Source of the DNA: Gnetum montanum
Taxonomy: Eukaryota > Streptophyta > Gnetopsida > Gnetales > Gnetaceae
Reading direction: 5' to 3'
DNA length: 64,000 bases
NCBI GenBank assembly: GCA_015680685.1
Contig: MNCI01034925.1
Location: 59,622-123,621 of the forward strand
The notes under the pieces are model-generated. The model was not told the origin of the DNA, made no database searches, and saw only the letters and a list, made by a program, of their open reading frames with translations. The number at the start of each line of letters is the position of its first letter. Position 1 is the first letter of the stretch. Below are positions 21,701 through 31,560 of the stretch, in pieces. The translations under genes and the position numbers were made by a program.

Positions 21701-23473
21701 TGTAGATGTGCAAGGATTGATTCTCAAGACACACTGGATTGCTTTTGTCTAGCACCAGTTTTCCCTAATCAATTATCTTTTAGATGTCATCCTTCAACAC
21801 TATGCAGTAATCCATGTCATGACCACACTGTTGGTGGTAGTCACAGAATTGCTCTAGCTTGAAACCCTTAGGAACTGGGGGCTCATTGAGCAAAGCCAAT
21901 GAGGGGTTCCTGAGGAGTTCACAATACCGTTGATGCTTCCTGGCTCCATCCTCCAACATCCACTTGTGTTGTATGTACCCTACCGTTGGTAGTTGCTTCA
22001 GAAGTTTTGAAGGTTTGACGGGCAGCAGTGTATACTTTGAACGATCTTTACGCTTAAATTTTGGTTTAGGTGGTGTGGATGTCTCAGGTGTAGATGTAGG
22101 AGGCTATGGCACGTTGCCATGTTTGGGCATGGGGTTAGCTGCAGGTGTGGCCAATTTCTTGTTGTGCTTGTTACTATTGTTATTAGGTTTGGGTTTGGCC
22201 TCATTCACCATAGCAGACACTATGGCTATTGCAGCCTTACCCTTGTCCTTTTTCGCGAAGGTGTTCTTGTATGCAATGTACGCTGGGTCTTTACTTGCCT
22301 CAGCCGCATCCTGTATGCTCTTAGTTTGGGTGAAATCCTGATTGAGAGTGCATGGAGCGAGATAATATAGCTTAGACTTAATAAAGTTGTTTACTGCATC
22401 CTTGAAGACAGCTAGCAAATGGATCTTCGCGATAGGCTTGTAGATTTCGTTAAGGGTCACGCTCCAGCGTTGGATGAACTTCTGGACTGGTTTCAGTGGG
22501 TCCTATTTCACGCTCATCAACTGATCCAGCATGACCTCTAGTCTCAAGTTGTATTTGAAGCGCATCATGAACTGGGTCAAAAGCTCCTCTAGGGTTGATA
22601 TGGAGGAGCATGGAAGGGCATGGTACTAGTCTAGGGATTTTCCGGTCAGAGGCATGGCAAAGACATGGATGATTGTATGTGGCCATTGTTGTAGAAGAAG
22701 AGACTCAAACATAAACGTGACAACATATACACTGGGATCTCCCTCCCCGTTGTATTTCATGAAATGGGGGAGTGACATCCCTGGGGGTAACATTAGTGCA
22801 AGGATTTCTGAGCTGATGGGATTGTCCTGGTAGAATTCCATGACTTGTACCGTATTAGACCCGATAGCTTTGAGGCATTTTATTTCCTTAGTAAGGGTTT
22901 GAATAAGCTGGAATGCTTGATCTAGACCCAGGGATGATGTAGACAGTTTGGGAACTGTAGGGGAAGGTCCCATCTGTGCAGTGGTAGGGGCAGCAATATG
23001 ACCTATCAACGGTCCCATTGGGGTGGCCCCTATGAACTGTGTTGCTTGTGGTATCCACCAACCAACAGGTGGTGTTATTGTAGCAATAGCCAAAGGTTGC
23101 GCTATGGAGTAGACTATTTGCATGGCTGGTGGAACAGACCATAGCCCTGCATTGGGTGGTATCGTTTGTGAGGCTTGGTAGGTCTAATGATAAACGTGAG
23201 ACATTTGCGATGGTAAAGTAGCAGGAGGAGAGGTGAAGGGGATCCACCATGTTGATGGGCCTAGGTCCACTGCTAATGATGAGATAGGTGTAAATGCAGG
23301 AATAGAGGTGGAAGCTGCATGCGGCTAAGAAGTAGGTACAGTATGAATGTGTGGCAGGGTAGCTGTGATTGGTACGTGATGGGATGTAGGAATAGACTGA
23401 TGAACAGTTTGTAGAGGAATAGTTACTAAGAATGAAATAGGGGAATAGGGGTGTTGATATGCCAAGGGCATGA
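21700..23473 (-). pseudogene. gag of element A (N-terminus lost to element B)
   Basis: The capsid-like core is in 23123-22104. It runs LGLDQAFQLIQTLTKEIKCL, YNGEGDPSVYVVTF, LLLQQWPHTIIHVFAMPLTG, a TAG where Trp is expected, and FIQRWSVTLNEIYKPIAK. A zinc knuckle follows at about 21858-21786 (FCDYHQQCGHDMDYC), with all four ligands. From 23473 upward the frame is cut by the B LTR, so roughly the first 200 residues seen in B and C are missing. Gag packages the genomic RNA into virus-like particles. Confidence 0.8.
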
Positions 23474-24796
23474 TGAAACACCATAAAAATTTTGAGGCCT
23501 CGACGGTTTGACAAATCTAGTGATTCAGGCAAGGAGTTGTGACAAGGTGCAACACAGTACAATTAAATTTCAGAAGACAGAACAAAATGATGGGTGCACG
23601 GCGGCAATCCTTCAACTTTGTAAATTTTCTATGTTTCAAAAATCTTAACTTTTAGCATACTATGCTGCATTACGCAACATGGCATAGCATCGTGTTACAT
23701 AGCGTAATGTCAGAAAGTAATCTACCACAACATCAAGGATGACAAATACCCAAGACTTTAACAACACTTCAATTTTTTGTAAGTGCGCTATTTTACGCTA
23801 AATTACGCTATGAAGTGTAACCTAGCGTGGTGCAGCGTAATCTAGCATGGTGCAGCATAATACAAGCATAGACAGAAATGGCATAATACAAGCATTAGCA
23901 GTTCATATGACACGATACAAGCGTAATCAAGAAATCGCCTGTCGCCAAAGCTCCAACAAGAGCAGTTTACGTCGCATTACGCTTTAGAGCGTAAGGTGGT
24001 GTGGTGCCACAAGCATCAATAACCACCAAATCAAGTCAACGGCATTTTGTAAATTCAAGACACGCGTCATCTAAACTGCATCTTTCTCTTGACCCTAACC
24101 TTATAAATGCTCTAGTTGACAAAGATCAAGGGGTTGGCAAAACTTTCTCCTAAGATTAACAGATTTTCTCTATGGGTAATTCTTTCCTTCCATTGGCAAT
24201 GTTTGGCAACTTTTAGCGAGGATTGACGAGGGAACAAGAAAAAGGATTAGTAATCGCAAGAACATTGAAGATGAGTGGCAAGAGTATTTGGTTAGAAATA
24301 GTTGTTTGATGGACATTCTGCTTCAGGACCAACCTCCTTGTATCCAGATCTGCTAGAACAAGCTAGATCGACCTTTGCTTACTTCATCTTTGAACAGCTT
24401 TCTTGTTGTTGTCATGTACTTTGCTTAAATCGAACTCTGCGTGTAACCATTAAATCTAATATATATTTGATTCATGAGCTGAATCCTAGACCTTGGGATC
24501 GCCTGTGCTCTAAATCTGATCTCTTGTTCTTTAGTTACACGAATCTCGCAAAATCGCTTCAAATCGATTACATCATTTTCAATCATCTTCGTTCTCATAA
24601 AGAATCATCATTTTACCACCCAAATATCATGAAATTTTTTACTGATCAAGTAAGTCCCTGTTTGATTGAAAAGACTGTTCAGGGCACCTTGGATTTGTTT
24701 TTTCTCCAGCACGATCCTTGCACAGGTCTGGGGCTAGAACTGTGTACACAGATTTTTGTTTGGTATTTCCAACAACCGACGTTTTCCGTCGTTACA
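23474..24796 (+). repeat. 5' LTR of element B
   Basis: It starts TGAAACACCATAAAAATTTT at 23474 and ends CCGTCGTTACA at 24796, followed by a PBS six bases on. Near the end it carries the shared U5-side motif (24651-24688, reverse complement of GGTGCCCTGAA...). The terminal CGACGTTTTCCGTCG is palindromic. TACGCT/AGCGTA inverted repeats occur at 23650-24000. The ORF at 24302-24811 lies inside this LTR and is probably meaningless. Confidence 0.8.
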
Positions 24797-24930
24797 ATTT
24801 TCTGGTGCTAGAAGGAGGGCCTTCATATCTGATCCACATTTTATGGGTAGTCTTGTAACCTATCTATACCCATTGTTAATCAACATAAACATTTTCTGGT
24901 GCTAGAAGGAGGGCCTTCATATCTGATCCA
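24797..24930 (+). promoter_or_regulatory. Duplicated primer binding site of element B
   Basis: ATTTTCTGGTGCTAGAAGGA continuing to TCTGATCCA occurs at 24797-24836 and again, identical for about 40 bases, at 24891-24930 (94 bp apart). TGGTGCTAGAAGGAGGGC (24803-24820) starts with the TGG complementary to a tRNA CCA end. I could not assign the tRNA. The related minus-strand site of element C is at 37189-37171 (TGATGCTAGAAGGAGGGCC). Confidence 0.65.
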
Positions 24931-25080
24931 AGGTTATTTACGGGATTGTGTGGTGCAGATCGGTCGCTTCGACAATTCCTTTGGAATCCTACAAGATAGA
25001 AAGGCCCGATTATTATCTTAGTTTGCCTTTGCCATCGTAATCTTTATCCTTATCACTACTATTTCTGAATCCCATAGAGA

Positions 25081-26862
25081 ATGGTTACATCAACTACCGG
25101 TGTTGACACTGTCAACCTAGAGAACCCTTGGACCATGCAAGTTACACTTCCTACGGTCGAGCAACCGATTAGCCCGGTGCAACCACGCCACTCCCTCAAG
25201 CTACAAAATAAAGAACCTGAGGGACACGCTCAGCACAGGGAACACTACAATTTCCTCTGTGCTAAGCTAGCAGAAAAACTGCCCATGTATCCACAAGAAT
25301 TCGAGAAAAAATGAGAGTAGGAGTTCATGTATTGCAATGGGAAGGAATTTATTCCTTCACCTAACACTAATGTGCCCCTAACAGATCAACAAAAGTGGAT
25401 CCTAGATCAAATGCTGATGGCAAAGACATCACCAGAATAAATAGAGGTGATGTTCCATGATGAAATGCTTCATGATGGGCAAGATGATCTAGACTCTCAC
25501 TCTGAAGGAGGCAGTCATGTTGATTTCACCATCGCCCCTCCCTCCACGATGTCTCACGTAAATCCATTGTTCATGTTCACCACGCCTTTGACATTGTCTA
25601 ATACGAATAGAGTCCCGCATTCGTCGTGCATACAAATCATTCCCTAGCATATGCAATTACCTAATCCACCTCATCGTACACCTGCGCCTATGTCACCGCA
25701 TGTGCATGTGATACCTACGTCGCAATTACCTACAACACCAACCCTACTTCCGACCCACATGAAAGAGCCTGCCACTATAGCATGGTTGGTTACAAACATG
25801 CCGCTCATTGCGCATCCTACATAAATGTCCCACCATCCCCATCATCAAATCCAGGTCCCACAAGTCTTAAACCCAGTTGCAGGATTGTTGTCTGTGCCCC
25901 TAGTTACACAAACAGCATATCCAATAGTGCAACCGACGATGGTTGCCCCATCCACACCAACTACCAAATGGTGGATGCCACAAGTAGCACCATCTGCAAG
26001 GACCATCAACCAAGCTGCGGCCTCCGTTGCACCACCCGGTGTGGCCCCTCCTGCGGTGCCACAAATGACCCCATTGTCTACGGGTCTGGACCAAGCCTTC
26101 CAACTCATTAAGACCCTTACAAAAGAGGTCAAGCGTCTCAAGGCTACTGGTTCTGACATAGTACAAGTCATGGATTTCTACCATGATGATCCTATTAGGC
26201 CAGCAGTCCCTGTCCTATCATTGCCACCAGGGATGCCCCTTCCCCATTTCACAAAATACAATGGGGAAGGTGATCCCAATCCCCACCTAGTTACCTTTAG
26301 GTTGGAGTCTTTACTATTGCAACAATGGCCGCATACTATAATCCATGTCTTTGCTATGTCGTTAACGAGTAAAGCTCTGGACTAGTATCGAGCACTTCCA
26401 CGCGCTTCCATTTCAACTTTGGAAGAGCTGCTAACCCAGTTTGTGACTAGTTTTAAGTACAACTTGAAGCTGGAAGTCACGCTGGACCAGCTCATGGGGG
26501 TTAAGCAAGACCCGCTCAAGCCAGTCCAAAAGTTCATACAGCATTGGAGTGCCACCTTAAATGAAATCCGCGAACCCATCACAAAGGCCCATCTACTGGC
26601 AATCTTCAAGGGAGTGGTCAACGACTTTATCAAGTCTAAGCTATATTACCTTGCTTCCCATTCACTCAGCCAAGCCTTTGCTCAGACCAAGAGCATCCAA
26701 GACGCAATGGAGGCTAGTAAGGATCTAGCATATGTGGTCTACAAGAATGCCCACAGCAAAGGTAAGGACAAAGGTAAGGCCGCGACAATGACAATAGCAA
26801 TGGTTGTTGAAGGGGCCAAGAAGAACAACAACAACAAGAAAAAAACTATGGAGTCTACCTAG
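25081..26862 (+). pseudogene. gag of element B
   Basis: ATG at 25081 opens a Pro/Ser-poor N-terminal region (HYNFLCAKLAEKLPMYPQEF) also present in C (minus strand from 36538). A variable Pro/Thr-rich middle follows, then the capsid-like core in 25825-26385 and 26419-26862: GLDQAFQLIKTLTKEVKRL, FTKYNGEGDPNPHLVTFRL, a TAG at 26383-26385 in place of Trp, and FIQHWSATLNEIREPITKA. Only a few stops interrupt it, making it the best-preserved gag of the group. It packages the RNA genome. The minus-strand ORFs overlapping it are shadows. Confidence 0.8.
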
Positions 26863-26905
26863 CTGAAAACTAGCTCAAATGGCGTCAATCAAGAAGCTCC
26901 TTCTA

Positions 26906-26929
26906 CCCNCCCCCCCCCCCCCCCCCCCC
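26906..26929 (+). repeat. Poly-C run containing an undetermined base
   Basis: A homopolymer of C with one N (26909) follows the gag core. Run length is unreliable and may hide a frameshift. Comparable C runs occur at the same LTR position in both element C LTRs (30109-30120 and 37769-37790). Confidence 0.8.
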
Positions 26930-27055
26930 ATAGTACCTCTACAACCTAGGCCAAAATTTGAGCGTAAGGACCACCCAAATTACGCAACTCTACCTGTGAA
27001 GCCTTCAGAACTTTTGAAGCAATTACTAGGAACTGGTCATATCTGACATAAGGCA

Positions 27056-27316
27056 GTGTCTGAGGAGGCTTTGAAACGTCACAGGTGCCATTGTGAGTTA
27101 CTCAAGAACCCCTCCTTGGCCCAACCTAATGAACCACCTGTTCCCAAGAACTTTAGGCTAGACCAATTCTATGACTACCATCAATTGTGTGGTCACGATA
27201 CGGACTACTGGTGGGCGTTTAAGGATGACATTCAGCATCTGATAGATCAAGGTGACCTGATCTTAGATAGCAGTAGCCTGACATGCCTGAAAAACCAAGC
27301 CTTGCATGTGTACTAA
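27056..27316 (+). pseudogene. gag zinc-knuckle region of element B, ligands mutated
   Basis: The segment DQFYDYHQLCGHDTDYWWAF corresponds to the A knuckle FCDYHQQCGHDMDYC. The first and last Cys are replaced (Y in FYDYH, W in YWW), so zinc binding would be lost. Flanking blocks (HRCHCELLKNPSLAQPNEPP before, IQHLIDQGDL after) align with A in order. Confidence 0.65.
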
Positions 27317-27403
27317 GACCCGTTGAATGCAAATAACGTAGGGTACACAATCAACGTGATAGGGGTAGAGGGCGATAATTAGGCATAGCCGAAGCAGCCT
27401 TTT

Positions 27404-28129
27404 GTGTTGCGAACATATCCTCGCTCGTACCAAACAACAGATTTGTCAGCACCGATGAGTGATGCTCCAAGGCAACCTTTCATCCTTCGAACTCCACCTC
27501 AGAACACTTCCCGACAACCCCCTGTCATTAAAGCTACGACCCAACCTGCACCTACACCCAGGGCACCCTTAGTCATTAGGGTGCCAAAATCATTGATCCC
27601 CCCTCCTGTGTAGGGACAATCTTCTAAATCAACCTCTCTTACTATTGATATGACTAAGGACCCTCTTACGCTGGGGTTTCTAAAACCTCAACCCCTCGCT
27701 TCTGTACCCTTGGCCCCACTTACTAAAAATGACAAGGTCACATGAACGCAACCATCTCCTTCCGGCCAAAGGAAATGCAACCCTCGGTCAAATGTCACTC
27801 CTCCCTATGAAATTCGCCTCTTAGAGCAAATGGAGGAGGAAAAGGGTGACAAGCAGCCTGATCATGGGCGAGATCTCTTCGATGCCCTGGCGTAAGTCAA
27901 ACAGGCTCTGAAACAAAAAAATACAACATTGAGCCTTTATGACTTACTCATGACATCGCAGACACATCGTGAGGCTATGGTGCACATGCTAATGTCCATA
28001 CCTGTGGATGAAAGCCTGCTGGCAGATGAAGCAATCCATTCTATCATGCTTCCTCCCACTGCTAAAAAAACTGATCCTACCCTATTGACCTTTCACAACG
28101 AATCCATCAAGGACAACCCTGAAGGTTAG
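27404..28129 (+). pseudogene. gag-protease linker of element B
   Basis: A Pro/Thr-rich stretch (27404-27613) is followed by the family block MSLYDLLMTSQTHREAMVHM (27929 onward) and IPVDESLLADEAIHSIMLPP. The same blocks occur in A and C. Two TAG stops and one frame change separate the parts. Confidence 0.6.
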
Positions 28130-28645
28130 GTAATAATGGTGCCCATGTTCATCACCATTCGGGTTGGCCAACACCGAATCCAAAGAGTACGTGTAGATGA
28201 TGGGGTAGCCACTAATGTCATCCCTTATCCCATAGTGGATAAATTAGGCTTGATCGATCAAATCAGTCCTACAACGATGTCATGCCTAAATTTGTTCAAT
28301 GAGGCATGAGTGCAAGTCAAAGGCACAGTCCGCATCAACTTTGTGGCAGGGGACCAGTTCCCCACAGACGCTACGTTTATCATCGTCGAGGAGATGCCTA
28401 GATTCAATTTGATCCTCAGGAGGTCTTGGTTAGCCCAACTGAGGGTAGTTTCATCACCCATCCATCAAGAGATCCATTTACCTTACGCAGGAGGAGAAGT
28501 GGTCATCCGCGGTGATGAAATAACCCCTCAAGCTGTTAATAACATAGAAATGGAACAGGGGTTGGAAATCGAAATGCCTGAGAATCAATCCCCTATCCAA
28601 ATACCCAAGCAAGCTGAAACAGTGGCTAATGATAGCCTAACTTAA
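28130..28645 (+). pseudogene. Aspartic protease of element B
   Basis: The catalytic loop reads VRVDDGVATNVIPYP at about 28188-28230. VKGTVRINFVAGDQFPTDAT and FNLILRRSWLAQLR follow, then PYAGGEVVIRGDEI; the last 111 codons (28310-28642) are open. The DDG in place of the usual DTG/DSG is shared with A (VDDGT); C has VDDDVE at the same place, so the change to DD predates these copies. Confidence 0.75.
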
Positions 28646-28914
28646 GCTAAACTACCATTCCAAGGAGAAGATTATGGTGCAAAGGAAAAGGACCATAAAT
28701 CTCCCAATCCTTATGCATCATTAAAGATCAAAGCAATTAAGAAACGACTACAAAGTTAGCCGGTAAACAATGCTGTCTAACTTTATAGTTCCATCATCTG
28801 TTCTATTCACGCTTACCAATTATAATTTATGCTTTCCACTAGCTAGTCTCATTATGCTTATGTTTATCTTTAGGTTTATGTTTACATTTCCACCAGTTGT
28901 CTTCCTTACTCCAG

Positions 28915-29380
28915 TTACTCAAAGGCCCGAAATGGCCTTAAACTAGCAATTTCATTTACGCTTTGTATCTGAATTTCATTTGCATTTTGAACCTGAATTT
29001 CATTTATGCTCTGTACCATAATTTAATTTACACTTTGTACCTTAAACTATCCATGGCCTAAAATGGCCTTAAACTATCCATGGCCCGAAATGGCCTTAAA
29101 CTATCAAAGGGCCGAAATGGCCTAAAACTAATCGCAGCCTGCCATGGCTTAAAACCGACGACTTAATGTTTATTTGATTCCTTCACTCATGTAGCAAGGG
29201 CCCAAAATGGCCTTAAACTAGCCATGGTCTGCAATGGCCTTAAACTACCTATTTCAATCACAACTTATCCCTGCACTACTCAAAGGCCCAAAATGGCCAT
29301 GAACTAATAATTTCATTTACGCTTTACATTTGAACAATTTAGCAGTCTGCAATGACTTCAAACTAGTAATTGCATTAACG
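28915..29380 (-). repeat. Hairpin-module array, mostly GGCC class, in element B
   Basis: About nine units read on + as GGCCCGAAATGGCC followed by TTAAACTA, that is, TAGTTTAA plus GGCC stems on the minus strand, with 6-nt loop CGAAAT. The last unit (about 29341) has GTC-TGCAAT-GAC stems and an earlier one has GGTC-TGCAAT-GGCC. The array therefore contains both stem classes and an intermediate, evidence that the two classes are one repeat family. Confidence 0.8.
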
Positions 29381-29564
29381 CCACACTCTTAAAACTAATT
29401 ATGATTTATCATAACGTCAAAACCTACGATACACTTTACATAAAGAGAAAACAACCAAAAGAACATTAAAATCAACACCGGAATTTGTATCAAATACGTT
29501 AAAAGAAAAATATTGTCTCTTGTTTTGTTACACCACAATAAAACCTAAGGCTAATTCAGCCACG

Positions 29565-29951
29565 CTATGTGTCTCCCTTATTACCACTATCTCCTGTATC
29601 CCCTAGTTCAACTTCTACACCGAGGAGGTCATCCTCATAGGGGCCACCCTTTGCATGAGGGACCCCTTCATAAGGATGGCCCTTCTCATGAGGCTCTTCA
29701 GCAGGGGGTTGCTCATCATGGCATCGACCAACTTCATTATGCTCTATTTCCTATAAACCCTTTTCATGAGGACCACCACCTTCATTAGCTTCACCTTGCT
29801 GATGATTCTCCTCAAGTCATTCCTATGATCAGACATAATACATGTATTGACATCGTCATCAAAACTAGGTATAACAAAAATGCAATAATACCGCAACTTA
29901 CCTGTGATAGTCCCGCATCAATAGCAAACAAGATTTGTTCTAAGCCAAACA
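29565..29951 (-). pseudogene. Last two exons of the antisense gene in element B
   Basis: Exon 29822-29565 is acidic and Gly/His-rich (AEEPHEKGHPYEGVPHAKGG) and ends with TAG at 29567-29565. The upstream exon 29951-29902 encodes FGLEQILFAIDAGLSQ, matching LGLDLDRIPFETDAGSSW at the same position in A. The 79-bp intron (29901-29823) has GTAAGT and ATAG ends, phase 0, against 80 bp and phase 0 in A. The gene is cut at 29951 by the C LTR. It lies on the strand opposite to B's gag, as in A. Confidence 0.6.
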
Positions 29952-31492
29952 AGGTTTCTGGCTCCAAGGTGTCTAGCATGACCAAAAACTTGTTCAGTGT
30001 ACAAGGTGGTGTGCCCAGGTTTCTCAGCATGACCAAGTTTGATGTCCAGCATACAGAGTGTTGCCCAACGTGTCGAGGAAGATGCTCAAAATTGCTAATC
30101 CAGAAGTTCCCCCCCCCCCCAAATTTCCTTCCTTGGTTTAGTATGAGATTGGGGTATTTATCCAGGTTTGAGCATGGGATTCATATCTGTGTGGAAGATC
30201 CATGGTTACCAGATGTGGGAAATGCAGGTCGGGAAACAAGTATGAACATTCTGACCAAATGCACAGAATTTTATAATGTACAGGGTGCAGCGTGACCAAG
30301 ATCTATTACGCTGGCATGTGTAATCCATAGCGTAAGAGCCTGATACACTGAAAAATGCAAAATGTACAAAGAATGTTAAAGTACAAGAGTGGATCTAGAT
30401 GTCTGGCCTCTAGATCTGCAGATCTGTGTTGTTTTTGCTCTACCAAGGCCTCCAGCATGCATGGATCTGGCTATGGCATGTCTGCAGTGTGTCTTGGCAT
30501 CAACGTCTGGCATCTAGCATCCTAGCGTACCAGTGTTTACGCTATGTATACGTTGGTGTCAGCGTGCCAGCGTCACCATCAGCGTGTCCAATGTTTATGA
30601 TGCATTTTGAGCCCATTTTTGACCTGTGAGACTTGTTTTTGGAGTGGATCTGCATGCCTGAGGTCGAGAGGATTCTGTATGTCTATTTTAAGCTGATTTG
30701 GAGGCTGTTTTGGCATACGTTTTGTTGGTCATGCTATGGTCATCTTGCCTAGCATGACCTTAGTGTGACCAACTGATTATGCCCTGTTTTGAGCTGATTT
30801 TTGGACACTGATGTCTGTTTGTTGATGCTCAACTACTTCCTACTCTCTAGGGTGGCCTAGATGCTAAATTTAACTCCATTTTGCTTCTATTTTGGGCCCA
30901 TTTGGTTTGGTCGCACTGTAGTCACGTTGCATAGCGTGACCTTAGCATGACCCCAGCGTGACCAACTGAAAATGCCACGTTTGAGGCTCAACTTATGAGT
31001 TTTGAAGCCTGTGAACATGTACAAGTTCTGCCTATCCCTAGGGGTTACTCGAATGTTGAAGATGATGCCTAGAAATGGTTGATTATCCTATTTTTATTTG
31101 GTCACGCTGTGGTCACGTTGTGCAGCGTGACCAACTGAAAGTGGCTCAAAACATGTGATTTTGAGCTTGATGATGGGAGTTGCAGGGGACTCTGGTGATG
31201 CTCAAGGGGGGTTTGCATGCCCATATTCAGTCTGTTTGGACACAATTTTAGGGCTCCAAAGTTTGGTCACACTGTATACATGCTGGTCATATGCTGTGCA
31301 GCGTGACCAAAGTGTATGTGACCAAACTTGCACTTTTTGGGCCTGAAACCCTTGATTCTTGATGCCGAGACTTCTTGTAGTCATCTGTGGACCCCTGGGG
31401 GACCTTGCTTGCTCCATTGTGGGCCGTTTGAGGTTGCTTCAGAAGCTCACAAGTTGTTTGGAAGTGTTACTAAAATTTTTGTGGTGTTTTCA
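29952..31492 (-). repeat. 3' LTR of element C (truncated)
   Basis: It is a direct repeat of 37607-39179, from TTTCTGGCTCCAAGG to GTGGTGTTTTCA, with scattered differences. The U5 end present in the other copy (37194-37606) is missing. It contains many GGTCACGCTG...CAGCGTGACC inverted repeats, for example TTGGTCACGCTG (31098-31109) and CAGCGTGACCAA (31123-31134). ORFs inside it are not meaningful. Confidence 0.85.
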
Positions 31493-31560
31493 TTAGCCCC
31501 TCTTTGTTGATGCCTGGAGGAATCTACTTGAGAGGCATTGACAAAGAAGTACAAAACACC
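31483..31560. promoter_or_regulatory. Polypurine tract of element C within the conserved hairpin
   Basis: On minus, CAACAAAGAGGGGCTAA precedes the LTR start TGAAAACACC. The outer arms GGTGTTTT (31483-31490) and AAAACACC (31553-31560) pair perfectly. The inner arms CTTTGTTGATGCCT (31502-31515) and AGGCATTGACAAAG (31533-31546) pair with two mismatches that would be G-U pairs in RNA. Confidence 0.8.

Larger units (their letters stand above)
7223..23473 (-). mobile_element. Element A: very large Tat/Ogre-type Ty3/gypsy retrotransposon with antisense gene
   Basis: Read on the minus strand the order is gag (23473-21700), protease (20840-20334), a gene of opposite strand (15204-19826), RT/RNase H, a second RNase H, integrase (14303-10822), polypurine tract (9044-9028) and 3' LTR (9027-7223). 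The extra RNase H between the usual RNase H and integrase is the hallmark of the Tat clade. The 5' end (gag N-terminus, 5' UTR and 5' LTR) is missing because element B is inserted at 23473/23474. The interior length, over 14 kb, is in the Ogre size range. All domains carry stops, mostly TAG. Hairpin-module arrays lie at 10406-10800, 14433-14880 and 19944-20100. Confidence 0.85.
23474..29951 (+). mobile_element. Element B: plus-strand relative of A inserted in A gag, 3' part lost
   Basis: The order is 5' LTR (23474-24796), duplicated PBS (24803 and 24897), gag (25081-27316), protease (28130-28645), GGCC-class hairpin array (28915-29380) and the last two exons of the antisense gene on the minus strand (29951-29565). 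At 29951/29952 the sequence switches to the LTR of element C; polymerase, integrase and 3' LTR are absent. Because B splits A's gag, B inserted after A. Confidence 0.8.

Noticed and set aside
22888-23562. 224-codon minus ORF over the gag of element A
   Set aside because: It is in a different frame from the conserved gag core and rich in Ser/Thr/Tyr/His from out-of-frame reading; a shadow of gag that also crosses the LTR B border.
24302-24811. 169-codon ORF in LTR B
   Set aside because: Lies inside an LTR and runs through the LTR/PBS border; the related LTR F does not keep the frame.
25845-26184. Minus-strand ORFs of 94-108 codons over the gag of element B
   Set aside because: Opposite to a conserved gag frame with recognisable motifs; shadows.
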